From: 66-474 sp035606235
GTDB taxonomy: Bacteria > Pseudomonadota > Gammaproteobacteria > Xanthomonadales > Rhodanobacteraceae
Assembly: GCA_035606235.1 (NCBI GenBank)
Contig: DATNFU010000003.1
Coordinates: 5,011 to 69,010 of the forward strand
Direction of reading: 5' to 3'
Length of the DNA: 64,000 nucleotides
A program made the translations under genes and the position numbers. The notes beneath the pieces were generated by a model. It had not been told where the DNA came from, did not search any database, and saw only the letters and a program-made list of their open reading frames with translations. Numbering within the stretch: the first letter of the stretch is position 1; each line of letters starts with the position of its first letter. Below are positions 29,525 through 38,865 of the stretch, piece after piece.

Positions 29525-31123
29525 TTACGAACTTGGGATGAGAAGTACCTGGCCCGCCTGCACGCGGCCGTCATCGGGTATCTTGCTGTTGATCGAGCGC
29601 AGCGCCGCCGCGCTGACACCGTACTGTTGCGCGATGCCGGACAGGGTTTCGCCGCGCAACACGCGGTGCATGTCGCGGATGTTCGCATCCAGCGCCGCTT
29701 TTTTGTCGGCAACACTCGGCGACGGTGGAATCACCTGTGTCACGACGAGATCGGCATCCGAGGCGGGCGGACGCAGGCGGGGACGATCGTTGCGCGCGAT
29801 CTGGTGGGTGCGCATGGGCTGCGGCACCGGCGCGTCGTCGCCAGCATCGCCGTCGCCGGGTTTTGTCGCGCGATCCGCACTATTCGAACCCGCATCCGCC
29901 GCCGCCAGCAACGTGCCGGCATCGGTCTCGCCCGGATGAATGCGCCCGCTGCGCACTGCCGCGAACCAGGTGCCCGGCGGCGGCGTGTCTTCGAAATATC
30001 CACGCACGCCTTGCAGGATCGCATCGGCGAGTTGCTGGCGATGATCGGCATCGCGCAGCTTGCGCTCCTCGCTGGGGTTGGTGATGAATGCGGTCTCGAC
30101 CAGAATGGACGGCACATCCGGTGAGCGCAGCACCACGAAATTCGCGCGCTCGACATAACCACGATGCGTGGGGCCCAGTGAACCCAGCGCGGTCAGCACG
30201 CGCTTGGCAACCGCATCGCTGGCTTCGATCGAGGCACCCTGCGAAAGATCAAGCAGCACCGATGCCAGCGTGTCGTCCTTGTCGTCCAGCGACACACCGC
30301 CGATCAAATCGGCGCGATTTTCGCTGTCGGCCAGCCAGCGCGCGGCTTCGGACGTCTTGCCGTGCTGCGAGAGCACCCATACCGACGAACCGCGTGCGTC
30401 GGAACTGGTGTAGGCATCCGCGTGGATCGAGACGAACAGATCGGCCTTGTTCTGACGCGCGATTTCGTAGCGCTTCTTCAGCGGCACGAAATAATCGCCA
30501 TCGCGGGTCAGCACCGCGCGCATGCCGGGCTGCGCATTGATCAGCTTGGCCAAGTCGCGGGCCACCGACAGGGTGACATTTTTTTCCAGGGTGCCGTCCG
30601 GGCCATGCGCTCCGGGATCATCACCGCCATGGCCGGCATCCACCGCGATCACCACCGGGCGCGGCTTGCCTTGCGCGACATCGTCCTCGACGGTGCGCGC
30701 TACCGTGCTCGCTTTGGCCGCGTGCGGCGGGTACAGATCCAGCACCAGCCGGTAACCGTATTGGCCGGCCGGTTTCAACAGAAAACTTTTCGGGTGCACG
30801 TCGCCGGTCAGATCCAGCACCACGCGCGCAGCATCGGCGTTCTTGCCGCTGCGGATGGTCTTCAATAAACCCTTGACCTCCGGCACGCGGAAATCATCCG
30901 CGAAGCTGCTGTCTTCCACATCCAGCACGATGCGCGCGGGCTGCTCCAACTGGAACAGTTTGTAATCCGATGGTTGCGCGGAGAGATCCAGCACCACACG
31001 GGTGGAATCGGGCCCGCCCCAGACGCGCAGTGCCTTGACTTGCGCGGCGGAAACCGCGCCTGCGCAAAACAGGCCGCACAAAGCAGCGACAACCAAAGGC
31101 AGCGGGCGCGAGTTCCCCCTCAT
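29525..31123 (-). CDS. amiC: N-acetylmuramoyl-L-alanine amidase with AMIN and LysM domains
   Basis: A 532-residue periplasmic amidase that cleaves septal peptidoglycan. After a signal peptide (MRGNSRPLPLVVAALCGLF to VSAAQ) comes an AMIN domain (VKALRVWGGPDSTRVVLDLS, residues ~30-130). The Amidase_3 domain has zinc ligands in VDAGHGGDDPGAHG, EKNVTLS, VSIHADA and VETAFITNP. A C-terminal LysM is visible (HRVLRGETLSGIAQQYGVSA). This layout matches E. coli AmiB as much as AmiC. ATG 31123 is chosen for the signal peptide; the frame stays open upstream. It lies downstream of tsaE. Confidence 0.93.
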   Translation of the reverse strand: MRGNSRPLPLVVAALCGLFCAGAVSAAQVKALRVWGGPDSTRVVLDLSAQPSDYKLFQLEQPARIVLDVEDSSFADDFRVPEVKGLLKTIRSGKNADAARVVLDLTGDVHPKSFLLKPAGQYGYRLVLDLYPPHAAKASTVARTVEDDVAQGKPRPVVIAVDAGHGGDDPGAHGPDGTLEKNVTLSVARDLAKLINAQPGMRAVLTRDGDYFVPLKKRYEIARQNKADLFVSIHADAYTSSDARGSSVWVLSQHGKTSEAARWLADSENRADLIGGVSLDDKDDTLASVLLDLSQGASIEASDAVAKRVLTALGSLGPTHRGYVERANFVVLRSPDVPSILVETAFITNPSEERKLRDADHRQQLADAILQGVRGYFEDTPPPGTWFAAVRSGRIHPGETDAGTLLAAADAGSNSADRATKPGDGDAGDDAPVPQPMRTHQIARNDRPRLRPPASDADLVVTQVIPPSPSVADKKAALDANIRDMHRVLRGETLSGIAQQYGVSAAALRSINSKIPDDGRVQAGQVLLIPSS

Positions 31124-31241
31124 GGGATGGGATTCAACCCCAAGCCGCTCGGAATTGCAAGAACTTTTCCCTTTTCGATCCGTAATATGCGGGGCTTTCA
31201 TCGAAGCCGGTTCAGGAAGATGCGCCAACTGATTCCCTTCA

Positions 31242-31709
31242 TCACCAGCCGGCCAACCAGGCTTGCGCACGCGCGGAACGCGGGTGCAGGCGAGCCCTGC
31301 GGCCAGCACCCGCGTGTTCCAGCGCGATTTCCAGATCAGCGGTCGGCAACACGCCGACACCGCGCTCGGGCCACTCGACCAGCACGATCGCACCCGGCTC
31401 GCGCAATTCATCCAGCCCCAACCATTCCAGCTCTTCGGCGGCGGCGATGCGATAAAGATCCAGATGAAACGCATCTCGCCCCGCTGCGCGATAACGTTCC
31501 AGCAGACTGTAGGTCGGGCTCTTGATGCGTTCCCCTGCGCCGAGCGTCTGCAACAACGCGCGCGCGAAGGTGGTCTTGCCGGCGCCCAGTTCACCGCGCA
31601 GATGGAGCACGCCGCCGTGCGCAATGGTCGGCGCCAAACGGCGCGCGAGCGCGACCGTCGCGGCTTCGTCGGGCAAGTCGATGACCCCCTGCAAATGGGA
31701 TTGAGCCAT
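31242..31709 (-). CDS. tsaE: tRNA threonylcarbamoyladenosine biosynthesis ATPase TsaE
   Basis: A 155-residue P-loop ATPase in the TsaB-TsaD-TsaE complex that makes t6A at position 37 of ANN-decoding tRNAs. Walker A is GELGAGKTTFAR near residue 40, followed by IKSPTYSLLERY and later FHLDLYRIAAAEELEWLGLDE, all typical. It starts immediately after the nnr stop with no spacer, in the nnr-tsaE-amiC order. Confidence 0.94.
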   Translation of the reverse strand: MAQSHLQGVIDLPDEAATVALARRLAPTIAHGGVLHLRGELGAGKTTFARALLQTLGAGERIKSPTYSLLERYRAAGRDAFHLDLYRIAAAEELEWLGLDELREPGAIVLVEWPERGVGVLPTADLEIALEHAGAGRRARLHPRSARAQAWLAGW

Positions 31710-33185
31710 CTAGCCGTCCAGTCGACCGTTGACCAGTGCGCGCAGATAGGGAAACAAATCGCTGGCCAGCAGCCCGCGCTCGCCTGCACGCGCCGCCAGG
31801 TCACCCGCGCGCGCGTGCACACCGGTGCCGATGCATGCCGCATCCCACGTGGACAAGCCCTGCGCCAGCAGGCCCGCAATCACGCCTGTCAGCGCGTCGC
31901 CAGTGCCGCCGCTGGCCATGCCGGGATTTCCCCACGGACAGAGCGCCAGCATTCCGTCGGGGTCGGCAATCAGGCTGCCCGAGCCTTTCAGCACCACCAT
32001 GGCCCGATGTTGTTTGGCCAGCGCGCGCACCGCGGCAAAGCGATCGGCTTGCACCTGCGCGATCGTGCAGTGAAGCAGGCGCGCGGCTTCACCCGGATGC
32101 GACGTCAGGATGACTTGCGCCGGCAACTCGCGCGGCTGTTCGGCGAGCAGATTCAACCCGTCCGCATCCAGCACGGTCGGTTTGTTCGCATCCAGCGCGG
32201 CGCGCCACAGCCCCGCGCCCCACTCCTCGCGACCCAAGCCGGGACCGAGCGCGATCACATTCGCTCGCTCCAGCAAGGGACCGAGATTGCGCGGCACATG
32301 CACGCCTTGCGGCATCAATTCCGGGCGCGCGGACAACAATGCGACCACGTGTGCCTCGCGCGTGGCCACGCTGACCAGCCCCGCGCCGACGCGCAGCGCG
32401 GCTTCCGCCGTCAACCTGATCGAACCGCCGGCGCCGTGATCGCCGCCGATCGCCAGCACGTGCCCATATTTGCCTTTGTGCGAATCGCGTGCGCGCTTCG
32501 GCAACGGCTGCGCCGCCAGCAGCCGCGCATCCGGCACGTGCTGGGTGAACACGGATATCGGCAGATCGAGTGCCGCCAGCTCGCAGGCGCCCGCATGATC
32601 GACCCCCTGCGCGGCAAAGAGCCCGCGCTTCCATGCGACGAAGCACACCGTTGCCGTTGCGCGCACGCAAGGCTCGAACGCGACGCCAGTGTCGGAGGCC
32701 AGACCGGATGGCACATCCAGTGCCAGGACCGGCATGCCCCGCGCATTCAAATGCTGGATCAGCGTGGCCGCATCGCCCTCGGGCGCGCGATTCAGGCCCG
32801 ATCCAAACAGGGCATCCACATACACGTCGGCTTGCGGCAATTCCTTGCCGTGCACGATCGGTACGCCGGCGCGGCCGCATTGCGCGCGCGCCTCGCCGGC
32901 ATCGCCCAAGGCGGTATCGCCGAGGGCGATTACGCCCACCCGCATGCCGGCTTCGTGCGCCAGCATGGCCACGAAAAATCCGTCGCCGCCGTTGTTGCCG
33001 GGGCCACACAGCACGCACACGCTGCGCGCCTGCGGCCAGCGCTTGCGCAAGCACGCGAACGCCGCGGCCGCCGCGCGGCGCATCAACTCGATGCCGGGGA
33101 TACCCAAATCCAGTGTCGCGGCGCGATCCAGTGCTCGCACCTGTTCCGTCGTGTAAAGCGCGATCTGCGGGTCGGTGGCTTTCAT
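31710..33185 (-). CDS. nnr: Bifunctional NAD(P)H-hydrate epimerase/dehydratase
   Basis: A 491-residue repair enzyme for hydrated nicotinamide cofactors. The N-terminal YjeF epimerase domain (residues ~1-210) has CGPGNNGGDGFFVA and VDALFGSGLNR. The C-terminal ADP-dependent dehydratase domain (residues ~220-491) has HKGKYGHVLAIGGD, HPGEAARLL and the nucleotide motif GTGDALTGVIAGLLAQGL. The gene is divergent from queG (82 nt between starts) and abuts tsaE. Confidence 0.95.
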   Translation of the reverse strand: MKATDPQIALYTTEQVRALDRAATLDLGIPGIELMRRAAAAAFACLRKRWPQARSVCVLCGPGNNGGDGFFVAMLAHEAGMRVGVIALGDTALGDAGEARAQCGRAGVPIVHGKELPQADVYVDALFGSGLNRAPEGDAATLIQHLNARGMPVLALDVPSGLASDTGVAFEPCVRATATVCFVAWKRGLFAAQGVDHAGACELAALDLPISVFTQHVPDARLLAAQPLPKRARDSHKGKYGHVLAIGGDHGAGGSIRLTAEAALRVGAGLVSVATREAHVVALLSARPELMPQGVHVPRNLGPLLERANVIALGPGLGREEWGAGLWRAALDANKPTVLDADGLNLLAEQPRELPAQVILTSHPGEAARLLHCTIAQVQADRFAAVRALAKQHRAMVVLKGSGSLIADPDGMLALCPWGNPGMASGGTGDALTGVIAGLLAQGLSTWDAACIGTGVHARAGDLAARAGERGLLASDLFPYLRALVNGRLDG

Positions 33186-33267
33186 GCGGGGATTATAGGT
33201 AGTTGTCCGCGCAATCCATCGCTTTTGACGAACGGAAGACCTTGTCCGGGGGCCCTACAATGGGCGG

Positions 33268-34419
33268 ATGCACCTTGGCACGGACATCGATTTCGCCGAA
33301 CTGGCCATGCGTATCAAAGCCTGGGGCGAGGAACTGGGTTTCGCCAAGCTCGGCATCGCCGGCGTCGAGCTGGATGACGACGAGGCGCGTCTGCTGGACT
33401 GGTTGCGCGAGGGTCGCCACGGTGCAATGGATTACATGGCGCGTCATGGCGTGAAGCGCAGCCGCCCGGATCAACTGCAGCCGGGCACCGTGCGCGTGAT
33501 CTCCGCGCGCATGAATTACTTTCCGCGCGAATCACGCGATGCCTGGGGCACGCTGCGCGATCCGAATCTCGGCTATGTATCGCGTTATGCGATGGGACGC
33601 GATTACCACAAGCTGATGCGCGCGCGCCTGCAGAAACTGGCCGACCGCATCGAATCCGAAATCGGGCCATTCGGTTATCGCGCTTTCGCCGATTCCGCGC
33701 CGGTGCTGGAAAAGGCCCTGGCGCGCAATGCTGGGCTCGGCTGGATCGGCAAACATACACTGCTGCTGGATCGCGACGCGGGTTCCTGGTTTTTCCTGGG
33801 CGAGCTCTATACCGACCTGCCGCTGCCGGTGGATACGCCGTCAACCGAACATTGCGGCACCTGCACGCGCTGCATCGACATCTGCCCGACGCAGGCGATC
33901 ACCGGGCCAAAGCAACTGGACGCGCGCCGCTGCATTGCCTATCTCACCATCGAGTTGAAGGAATCGATTCCGATCGAGCTGCGTCCGCTGATCGGCAATC
34001 GCGTGTTCGGTTGCGACGATTGCCAACTGGTGTGCCCCTGGAACAAGTTCGCGCAGACCACGCGCGAGGAAGATTTCGCGCCACGGCACGGGCTGGATGG
34101 AACGAAACTGATCGAACTCTTTGGCTGGAGCGAGAGGGAGTTCCTCGACAAGACCGAAGGCATGCCCATCCGCCGGGCGGGCTATGAAGGCTGGCTGCGC
34201 AACGTGGCGGTGGCGCTGGGCAATGCGCCGCATTCGGTTGAAATCATCGCGGCACTGCAAGCGCGCGCGGAGCATCCGTCCGCATTGGTGCGCGACCACG
34301 TGGCGTGGGCCCTGGAACAACAGCGGGGACGCGCGCGCTATCAGTCAACCGAAGCACCACAAAGCTCGTCATCCCGGACAGGGATGGTCCCGGATCCAGA
34401 TCCATGGATGGAAAACTGA
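33268..34419 (+). CDS. queG: Epoxyqueuosine reductase
   Basis: The last step of queuosine synthesis in tRNA: B12- and Fe-S-dependent reduction of epoxyqueuosine. The catalytic Asp region is FADSAPVLEKALARNAGLGW. Two [4Fe-4S] sites are seen in CGTCTRCIDICPTQAI and CDDCQLVCPWN, as in the family. A HEAT-like C-terminal part ends near ALEQQRGRAR. The final 18 residues (SSSSRTGMVPDPDPWMEN) are encoded by a family A repeat starting at 34366. The gene is convergent with panD. Confidence 0.95.
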   Translation: MHLGTDIDFAELAMRIKAWGEELGFAKLGIAGVELDDDEARLLDWLREGRHGAMDYMARHGVKRSRPDQLQPGTVRVISARMNYFPRESRDAWGTLRDPNLGYVSRYAMGRDYHKLMRARLQKLADRIESEIGPFGYRAFADSAPVLEKALARNAGLGWIGKHTLLLDRDAGSWFFLGELYTDLPLPVDTPSTEHCGTCTRCIDICPTQAITGPKQLDARRCIAYLTIELKESIPIELRPLIGNRVFGCDDCQLVCPWNKFAQTTREEDFAPRHGLDGTKLIELFGWSEREFLDKTEGMPIRRAGYEGWLRNVAVALGNAPHSVEIIAALQARAEHPSALVRDHVAWALEQQRGRARYQSTEAPQSSSSRTGMVPDPDPWMEN

Positions 34420-34449
34420 AAACTGGATTCCAGCCTTCGCAGGAAAGGC
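34366..34449. repeat. Intergenic palindromic repeat, family A, copy 7 (overlaps queG 3' end)
   Basis: Starts TCGTCATCCCGGACAGGGA, contains GGTCCCGGATCC, and ends ACTGGATTCCAGCCTTCGC. It fills the 37-bp space between convergent queG and panD and reaches 54 bp into queG. Confidence 0.75.
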
Positions 34450-34456
34450 GGAAGTC

Positions 34457-34843
34457 TTACGCCGCCGCCATCTGCTTGGGGATCGAGCGATTGGTATGCG
34501 TGATGTAGTTGTGCGCATCCACGTACACCAGCGTGGGCTTGAACAGCGCGGCTTCTGCTTCGCTCAACGACACGAACGCGGCGATGATGATGATGTCGCC
34601 CGGCTGCGCGCGATGCGCGGCGCTACCGTTCACGGAAATGATGCCGCTGCTCTCCTGCGCGCGCAGCGCGTAGGTGACAAAGCGCTCGCCGTTGTTGACG
34701 TTCCAGGCGTGGATCTGCTCGTACTCGCGGATGCCTGCGGCATCCAGCAGATCGCCGTCGATCGCGATCGAACCCTCGTAGTGCAGCTCCGCGTGGGTCA
34801 CGGTGGCACGATGGATCTTGGCCTTGAGCATGTTCAGCTGCAT
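34457..34843 (-). CDS. panD: Aspartate 1-decarboxylase
   Basis: A 128-residue pyruvoyl enzyme making beta-alanine for pantothenate. The self-cleavage site is at Gly24-Ser25 in LHYEGSIAIDG, the same numbering as E. coli. VNNGERFVTYALR and GDIIIIAAF are typical. ATG 34843 is set by this numbering; an upstream in-frame start would add 25 residues. It is 152 nt downstream of panC, a larger gap than for the other pan genes. Confidence 0.96.
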   Translation of the reverse strand: MQLNMLKAKIHRATVTHAELHYEGSIAIDGDLLDAAGIREYEQIHAWNVNNGERFVTYALRAQESSGIISVNGSAAHRAQPGDIIIIAAFVSLSEAEAALFKPTLVYVDAHNYITHTNRSIPKQMAAA

Positions 34844-34995
34844 GGAGGTGCCCTGCGGTGTCGCCCGCGCGACGGTCGGCGGGAAGATTATATCGCCAAA
34901 ATGGGGTCTTTGGTGCAACGCAACAAGGCGGCTGCTTTGCGATCACTGATGATCTTGAGAATCAAAAAGCAGCTATCCGATGGTTGCACTTTCAA

Positions 34996-35841
34996 TCAAT
35001 CAAACGACAGATTGTCAATCAGCCGCGTGTTCCCGAGCCTTGCCGCCACCAGCGCGATCAGCCCTGCACGCTCGCCGTCCTGGGGCTCGGACAAATCTTC
35101 GGATCGCCGGATCACGCAATAGTCGGGCTCGAAACCGGCACGCACCAGCCGGCGCGCCGCGACCGACTCGACCACCTCGCGACGATGGCCATCCAGAACC
35201 GCTTCGCGCATCCATTGCAACGTGGCATGGATCTGCGGCGCGATCTCGCGCTCGCCGGCGCTCAAGTACTGATTGCGCGATGACAGTGCCAGTCCGTCCT
35301 CGTCGCGCACCGTCGCCCCGCTCAGTATCTCCACCGGCAGCGAGAGGTCACGCACCAGCCGCTTGATCACGAGCAACTGCTGGAAATCCTTTTGCCCGAA
35401 CACCGCCAGATCCGGCGCTACCAACGTCAGCAGCTTTGCGACCACCGTGGCAACGCCATCGAAGTGACCGGGCCGATGCGCACCTTCCAGCGTTGCGGTG
35501 ACCTGCGGCACGTGGATGCTGATCGATTGTCGCGGACCGAACGGATAGATCACCTCTACGTCCGGCGCGAACAGCAGATCACACCCGTGCTCGGCCAGAC
35601 CGGCGCTGTCGGCCGCCAGCGTGCGCGGATACTTTTCAAAATCCTCGCCGGCGGCGAACTGGGTCGGATTGACGAACACGCTGACCACCACGCGATCGGC
35701 GTGCTTGTGTGCCAGGTCCACCAGCGAGTAGTGCCCCGCATGCAGGTTGCCGAGCGTCGGCACGAAGCAGACGGTCTGGCCGTCGCGTTTCCAGGCGCGG
35801 ATCGCGGCGCGCAGGGCAGCGGCATCGGTGACGGTCTGCAT
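34996..35841 (-). CDS. panC: Pantothenate synthetase
   Basis: A 281-residue ligase that joins pantoate and beta-alanine with ATP. PTLGNLHAGHYSLV is the HIGH-like nucleotide motif, FGQKDFQQLLVIKRLVRDL binds substrate, and DGLALSSRNQYL is the KMSKS-like loop. The start at 35841 lies 11 nt after the panB stop. The frame stays open far upstream, but that is panB shadow. Confidence 0.96.
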   Translation of the reverse strand: MQTVTDAAALRAAIRAWKRDGQTVCFVPTLGNLHAGHYSLVDLAHKHADRVVVSVFVNPTQFAAGEDFEKYPRTLAADSAGLAEHGCDLLFAPDVEVIYPFGPRQSISIHVPQVTATLEGAHRPGHFDGVATVVAKLLTLVAPDLAVFGQKDFQQLLVIKRLVRDLSLPVEILSGATVRDEDGLALSSRNQYLSAGEREIAPQIHATLQWMREAVLDGHRREVVESVAARRLVRAGFEPDYCVIRRSEDLSEPQDGERAGLIALVAARLGNTRLIDNLSFD

Positions 35842-35852
35842 GCGCGGGACGC

Positions 35853-36683
35853 TCAGCCAAGGATGTTTTCGGAGGCGGGAAATGCTCCTGCGCGTACATC
35901 GCCGGCATAGGCCGCGATCGCTGCGGGAATCGACTCGCGACCCTGCAGAAAATCCCTGGAGAATTTCGGGCGACGGCCGGGCGTGATCCCGAGCATGTCG
36001 TAGAGCACCAGCACCTGACCATCGCAGCCGGCGCCTGCGCCGATGCCGATGACGGGGATCGCGATCTCGCGCGCCATCTGTGCGGCCAACGCGTGCGGCA
36101 CGGATTCCAGCACCAGCAATTCCGCGCCGGCTTCCACCACCGCGCGTGCCTGCGCCTGCAAATGCGCGGCCGCATCCTGGCTTTTCCCCTGCATGCGATA
36201 GCCACCAAGCTTGTGCACCGATTGCGGCGTCAGCCCCAGGTGCGCGCATACCGGCACGTCGCGCGCGGTCAACGCGGCGATCACTTCGCATACCCAGTCG
36301 GCACCGCCTTCCAGCTTCACCATCGCGGCATTGCCTTCGGCCATCAGCCGCGCGGAAGAACTCAGTGCGTAACCCGCATCGCGATAACTCATGAAAGGCA
36401 GGTCGGCGATCAGCAGCGTGGCGGTGAGGCCGCGCGCGACCAGCGCGCTGTGATAGACCATTTCATCCAGGGTCACCGGCAAGGTGCTGGTGCGGCCCTG
36501 CACCACCATCCCCAGCGAATCGCCGACCAGTGCGATATCCACGCCGGCGGCTTCCAGATGCGCAGCGAAACTGGCGTCGTAGCAAGTCAGCGCGACGATT
36601 TTTTCGCCTCTGGCCTTCATCACGCGCAATCCCGGCACGGTCACCGGCTTGCGTTGCGGCGCATCGACGGCTTGCACGTACAT
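35853..36683 (-). CDS. panB: Ketopantoate hydroxymethyltransferase
   Basis: A 276-residue enzyme that adds a hydroxymethyl group to alpha-ketoisovalerate, the first committed step to pantothenate. Metal and substrate residues lie in VGDSLGMVVQGR, ADLPFMSY, KLEGG and GIGAGAGCDGQVLV. The gene is followed at 11 nt by panC; upstream, folK is separated by a family A repeat. Confidence 0.97.
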   Translation of the reverse strand: MYVQAVDAPQRKPVTVPGLRVMKARGEKIVALTCYDASFAAHLEAAGVDIALVGDSLGMVVQGRTSTLPVTLDEMVYHSALVARGLTATLLIADLPFMSYRDAGYALSSSARLMAEGNAAMVKLEGGADWVCEVIAALTARDVPVCAHLGLTPQSVHKLGGYRMQGKSQDAAAHLQAQARAVVEAGAELLVLESVPHALAAQMAREIAIPVIGIGAGAGCDGQVLVLYDMLGITPGRRPKFSRDFLQGRESIPAAIAAYAGDVRAGAFPASENILG

Positions 36684-36759
36684 GCGGACATCCCGTGGGC
36701 GAAAGGCGGATTATCCGACAAATGGGTTCCGCTCGCTTCGCGAGGCATCAAATGGCCGA

Positions 36760-36872
36760 CATCATTCCGGGGCCTTTCCGCAAGCTTCATCCGGAACGGA
36801 GCCCGGATTCAGCTTCTGGCTTCCAGATGCCGGACCAAAGCCACTGGATCCCGGCCTGCGCCGGGATGACGC
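36760..36872. repeat. Intergenic palindromic repeat, family A, copy 8
   Basis: Starts ATCATTCCGGGGCC, contains GGAACGGAGCCCGGATTC, and ends TGGATCCCGGCCTGCGCCGGGATGACG. It sits between folK and panB inside the otherwise conserved gene cluster. Confidence 0.8.
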
Positions 36873-36895
36873 GGATGCGGGTTCAACGAGCGCGA

Positions 36896-37378
36896 TCAGT
36901 TTAGAACTGCGCAGTCGTTTGTCGCCAAGCGCGCCAGCAATTCCCGGACACGGCCGCGGCCCGGCACTTCGAGCTCGGGTGCAAGATCGGCCAGCGGCAG
37001 CAGCACGAAAGCACGTTCATGCAGATACCGGTGCGGCAGGGTCAAGCCGGGTTGGTCCAGCACGGCGTTGCCGTACAGCAGCAGATCGAGATCCAGCACC
37101 CGCGGCCCCCACCGCGCGCGATCGCGTTCGCGCCCGGCGCTGCGTTCGATCGCCAACAACGCACCCAGCAGATCGAGCGGCGTAAGTCGGGTTTCGAGTT
37201 CCGCCACCGCATTGACGAACTCGGGTTGTTCCGCCACTCCCCAGGGCGCGCTCCGGTACAAGCGCGAACGCGCGACCAAACTCGCATCCGGCAACGACGC
37301 CAAGGCATCGAACCCGCGCAGCACCTGTGTGCGCGGGTCATCCAGATTGCTGCCGAGCGCGACGTAGGTACGCGCCAT
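36896..37378 (-). CDS. folK: 2-amino-4-hydroxy-6-hydroxymethyldihydropteridine diphosphokinase
   Basis: A 160-residue enzyme of folate synthesis that pyrophosphorylates 6-hydroxymethyl-dihydropterin. YVALGSNLDDP starts the fold, and RWGPRVLDLDLLLYGN holds the metal-binding aspartates. PHRYLHERAFVLLPLADLAP is typical of the C-terminal part. The start overlaps the pcnB stop by one nt (TGATG), as expected for pcnB-folK. Confidence 0.96.
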   Translation of the reverse strand: MARTYVALGSNLDDPRTQVLRGFDALASLPDASLVARSRLYRSAPWGVAEQPEFVNAVAELETRLTPLDLLGALLAIERSAGRERDRARWGPRVLDLDLLLYGNAVLDQPGLTLPHRYLHERAFVLLPLADLAPELEVPGRGRVRELLARLATNDCAVLN

Positions 37379-38781
37379 CAGACGGAGGCATCATCCGACG
37401 GCGCGGCGGAATCGGATTTAGCTTTTCCGCGGCCGCGACCGCCACGCCGGCGGCGCTTTTTGCGCGGCGCGGCGATCTCGTTTGCCGGCTCTTCGGCACC
37501 CGCTTCGGTGGATTTCTCCACGATTTTGACTTTCGGTGTGCCCGGCAATTCCTGCGCAAGTTGCTCGGGGCCAAGCTCCTGCACGCGCGTCCACCATTCG
37601 CCACGCTCGCGCAATTCTTCCGATTCCGCCGCGCGCAGCAGCAGGAAATCGTAGGCCGCGCGGAATCGTGGATGGGCCAGCAACCGGAACACACGTTTGC
37701 GGGTGTGCTCGGCGAAACGCGGTTGCAGCGCCCAGATTTCTTCCATCGCGTAGCTGAAACGGCGCGGGATCGCGACCCGCTCGGTCTGCTCGGCCATGAC
37801 CTTGTGCGCGGCGCGTTGCCATGCCAGCGCGCGATCCACACCCTCGGTTTGCAAGCCGCGCGCGATGGAATACACCTCGCCCCACAGCAGCACTGCGAAC
37901 AGGAATGCCGGGGTCACCGGTTTGTCCTGCGCGACACGCGCGTCGGTACCGGCCAGCCCGCTTTCGACCAGACTGCGCAGCGCACCGTGCTCGTCGCGCG
38001 CCAGCGCGCGCGCGGTGCCGGGAAACAGATGCTTCAACAGGCCGCAATTTTCCAGCTTGCGGAAGCTGGCCAATCCATGTCCGGCCATGAACATCTTCAT
38101 GGTCTCGTCGAACAAACGCGCCGGCGGCGCTTCGCCCAACAGATGCCCCAGCGACGTGAACGGCTGCGACGCGGTCGGATCGATGTTGAAATCCAGCTTC
38201 GCGGCCAATCGCGCCGCGCGCAGCATGCGAACCGGGTCTTCGCGATAGCGCTGCTCCGGGTCGCCGATCAGATGCAATCGCCGCTGTTCCAGGTCCTCGA
38301 TGCCGCCCACGAAATCAATCACTCTGAAATCGGCGATGTCGTAGTACAGCGCGTTGACGCGAAAGTCGCGGCGCAGCGCGTCCTCCTCGATCGTGCCCCA
38401 GACGTTGTCGCGCACGATGCGGCCGTCGATCAGGTGGCGATCGCCCTCGCCCTCAACCCCCGCGCCGCGGAAAGTCGCCACTTCCACGATCTCCGGCCCG
38501 AAGATCACATGCGCCAACCGGAACCGCCGGCCGATCAGGCGGCAGTTGCGGAAGATACGCTTGACCTCTTCCGGCGTGGCATTGGTGGCGATGTCGAAAT
38601 CCTTCGGATGCCCGCCGAGCAGCAGGTCGCGCACCGCACCGCCCACCAGGCAGGCGCGAAAGCCGTTGTCGCGCAACCCGTACAGCACACGCAAGGCGCC
38701 GCGGCTGATCTCCTTGCGCGAAACACGATGCTGCGCGCGCGGAATGATCCGCGGCATCAGCGATCCGGGTGCGGCATCCAT
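37378..38781 (-). CDS. pcnB: Poly(A) polymerase I
   Basis: A 467-residue class II nucleotidyltransferase that adds poly(A) tails to RNA and promotes its decay. CLVGGAVRDLLLGGHPKDFDIATNA contains the G-x-x-V-R-D and DFD catalytic motifs; RRLHLIGDPEQRYREDPVRMLRA is the typical downstream block. The C-terminus is basic (PRKKRRRRGGRGRGK) and probably binds RNA. ATG 38781 is chosen; an upstream TTG at 38796 and a downstream ATG are possible. A tRNA-Glu gene diverges upstream. Confidence 0.95.
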   Translation of the reverse strand: MDAAPGSLMPRIIPRAQHRVSRKEISRGALRVLYGLRDNGFRACLVGGAVRDLLLGGHPKDFDIATNATPEEVKRIFRNCRLIGRRFRLAHVIFGPEIVEVATFRGAGVEGEGDRHLIDGRIVRDNVWGTIEEDALRRDFRVNALYYDIADFRVIDFVGGIEDLEQRRLHLIGDPEQRYREDPVRMLRAARLAAKLDFNIDPTASQPFTSLGHLLGEAPPARLFDETMKMFMAGHGLASFRKLENCGLLKHLFPGTARALARDEHGALRSLVESGLAGTDARVAQDKPVTPAFLFAVLLWGEVYSIARGLQTEGVDRALAWQRAAHKVMAEQTERVAIPRRFSYAMEEIWALQPRFAEHTRKRVFRLLAHPRFRAAYDFLLLRAAESEELRERGEWWTRVQELGPEQLAQELPGTPKVKIVEKSTEAGAEEPANEIAAPRKKRRRRGGRGRGKAKSDSAAPSDDASV

Positions 38782-38839
38782 GCTTGAAGGTGGCAAATGT
38801 TCGATCCCGAGGGCGCGGCAACGCGCGCGGCAAGTCCGT

Positions 38840-38845
38840 TATACT
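38840..38845 (+). promoter_or_regulatory. Predicted -10 element of tRNA-Glu
   Basis: TATACT lies 20 bp before the tRNA 5' end. I could not identify a convincing -35 at the right spacing (GGCAAC is the best at 17 bp). Confidence 0.45.
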
Positions 38846-38865
38846 ACCGCGCTGTTCGCCCCTAT

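Noticed and set aside
31124..31879. Upstream extension of the amiC frame through tsaE
   Set aside because: It overlaps tsaE in another frame; the amiC signal peptide begins at 31123.
31263..33377. 704-codon open frame on the plus strand opposite tsaE and nnr
   Set aside because: Antisense to two well-supported genes, with shadow-type composition.
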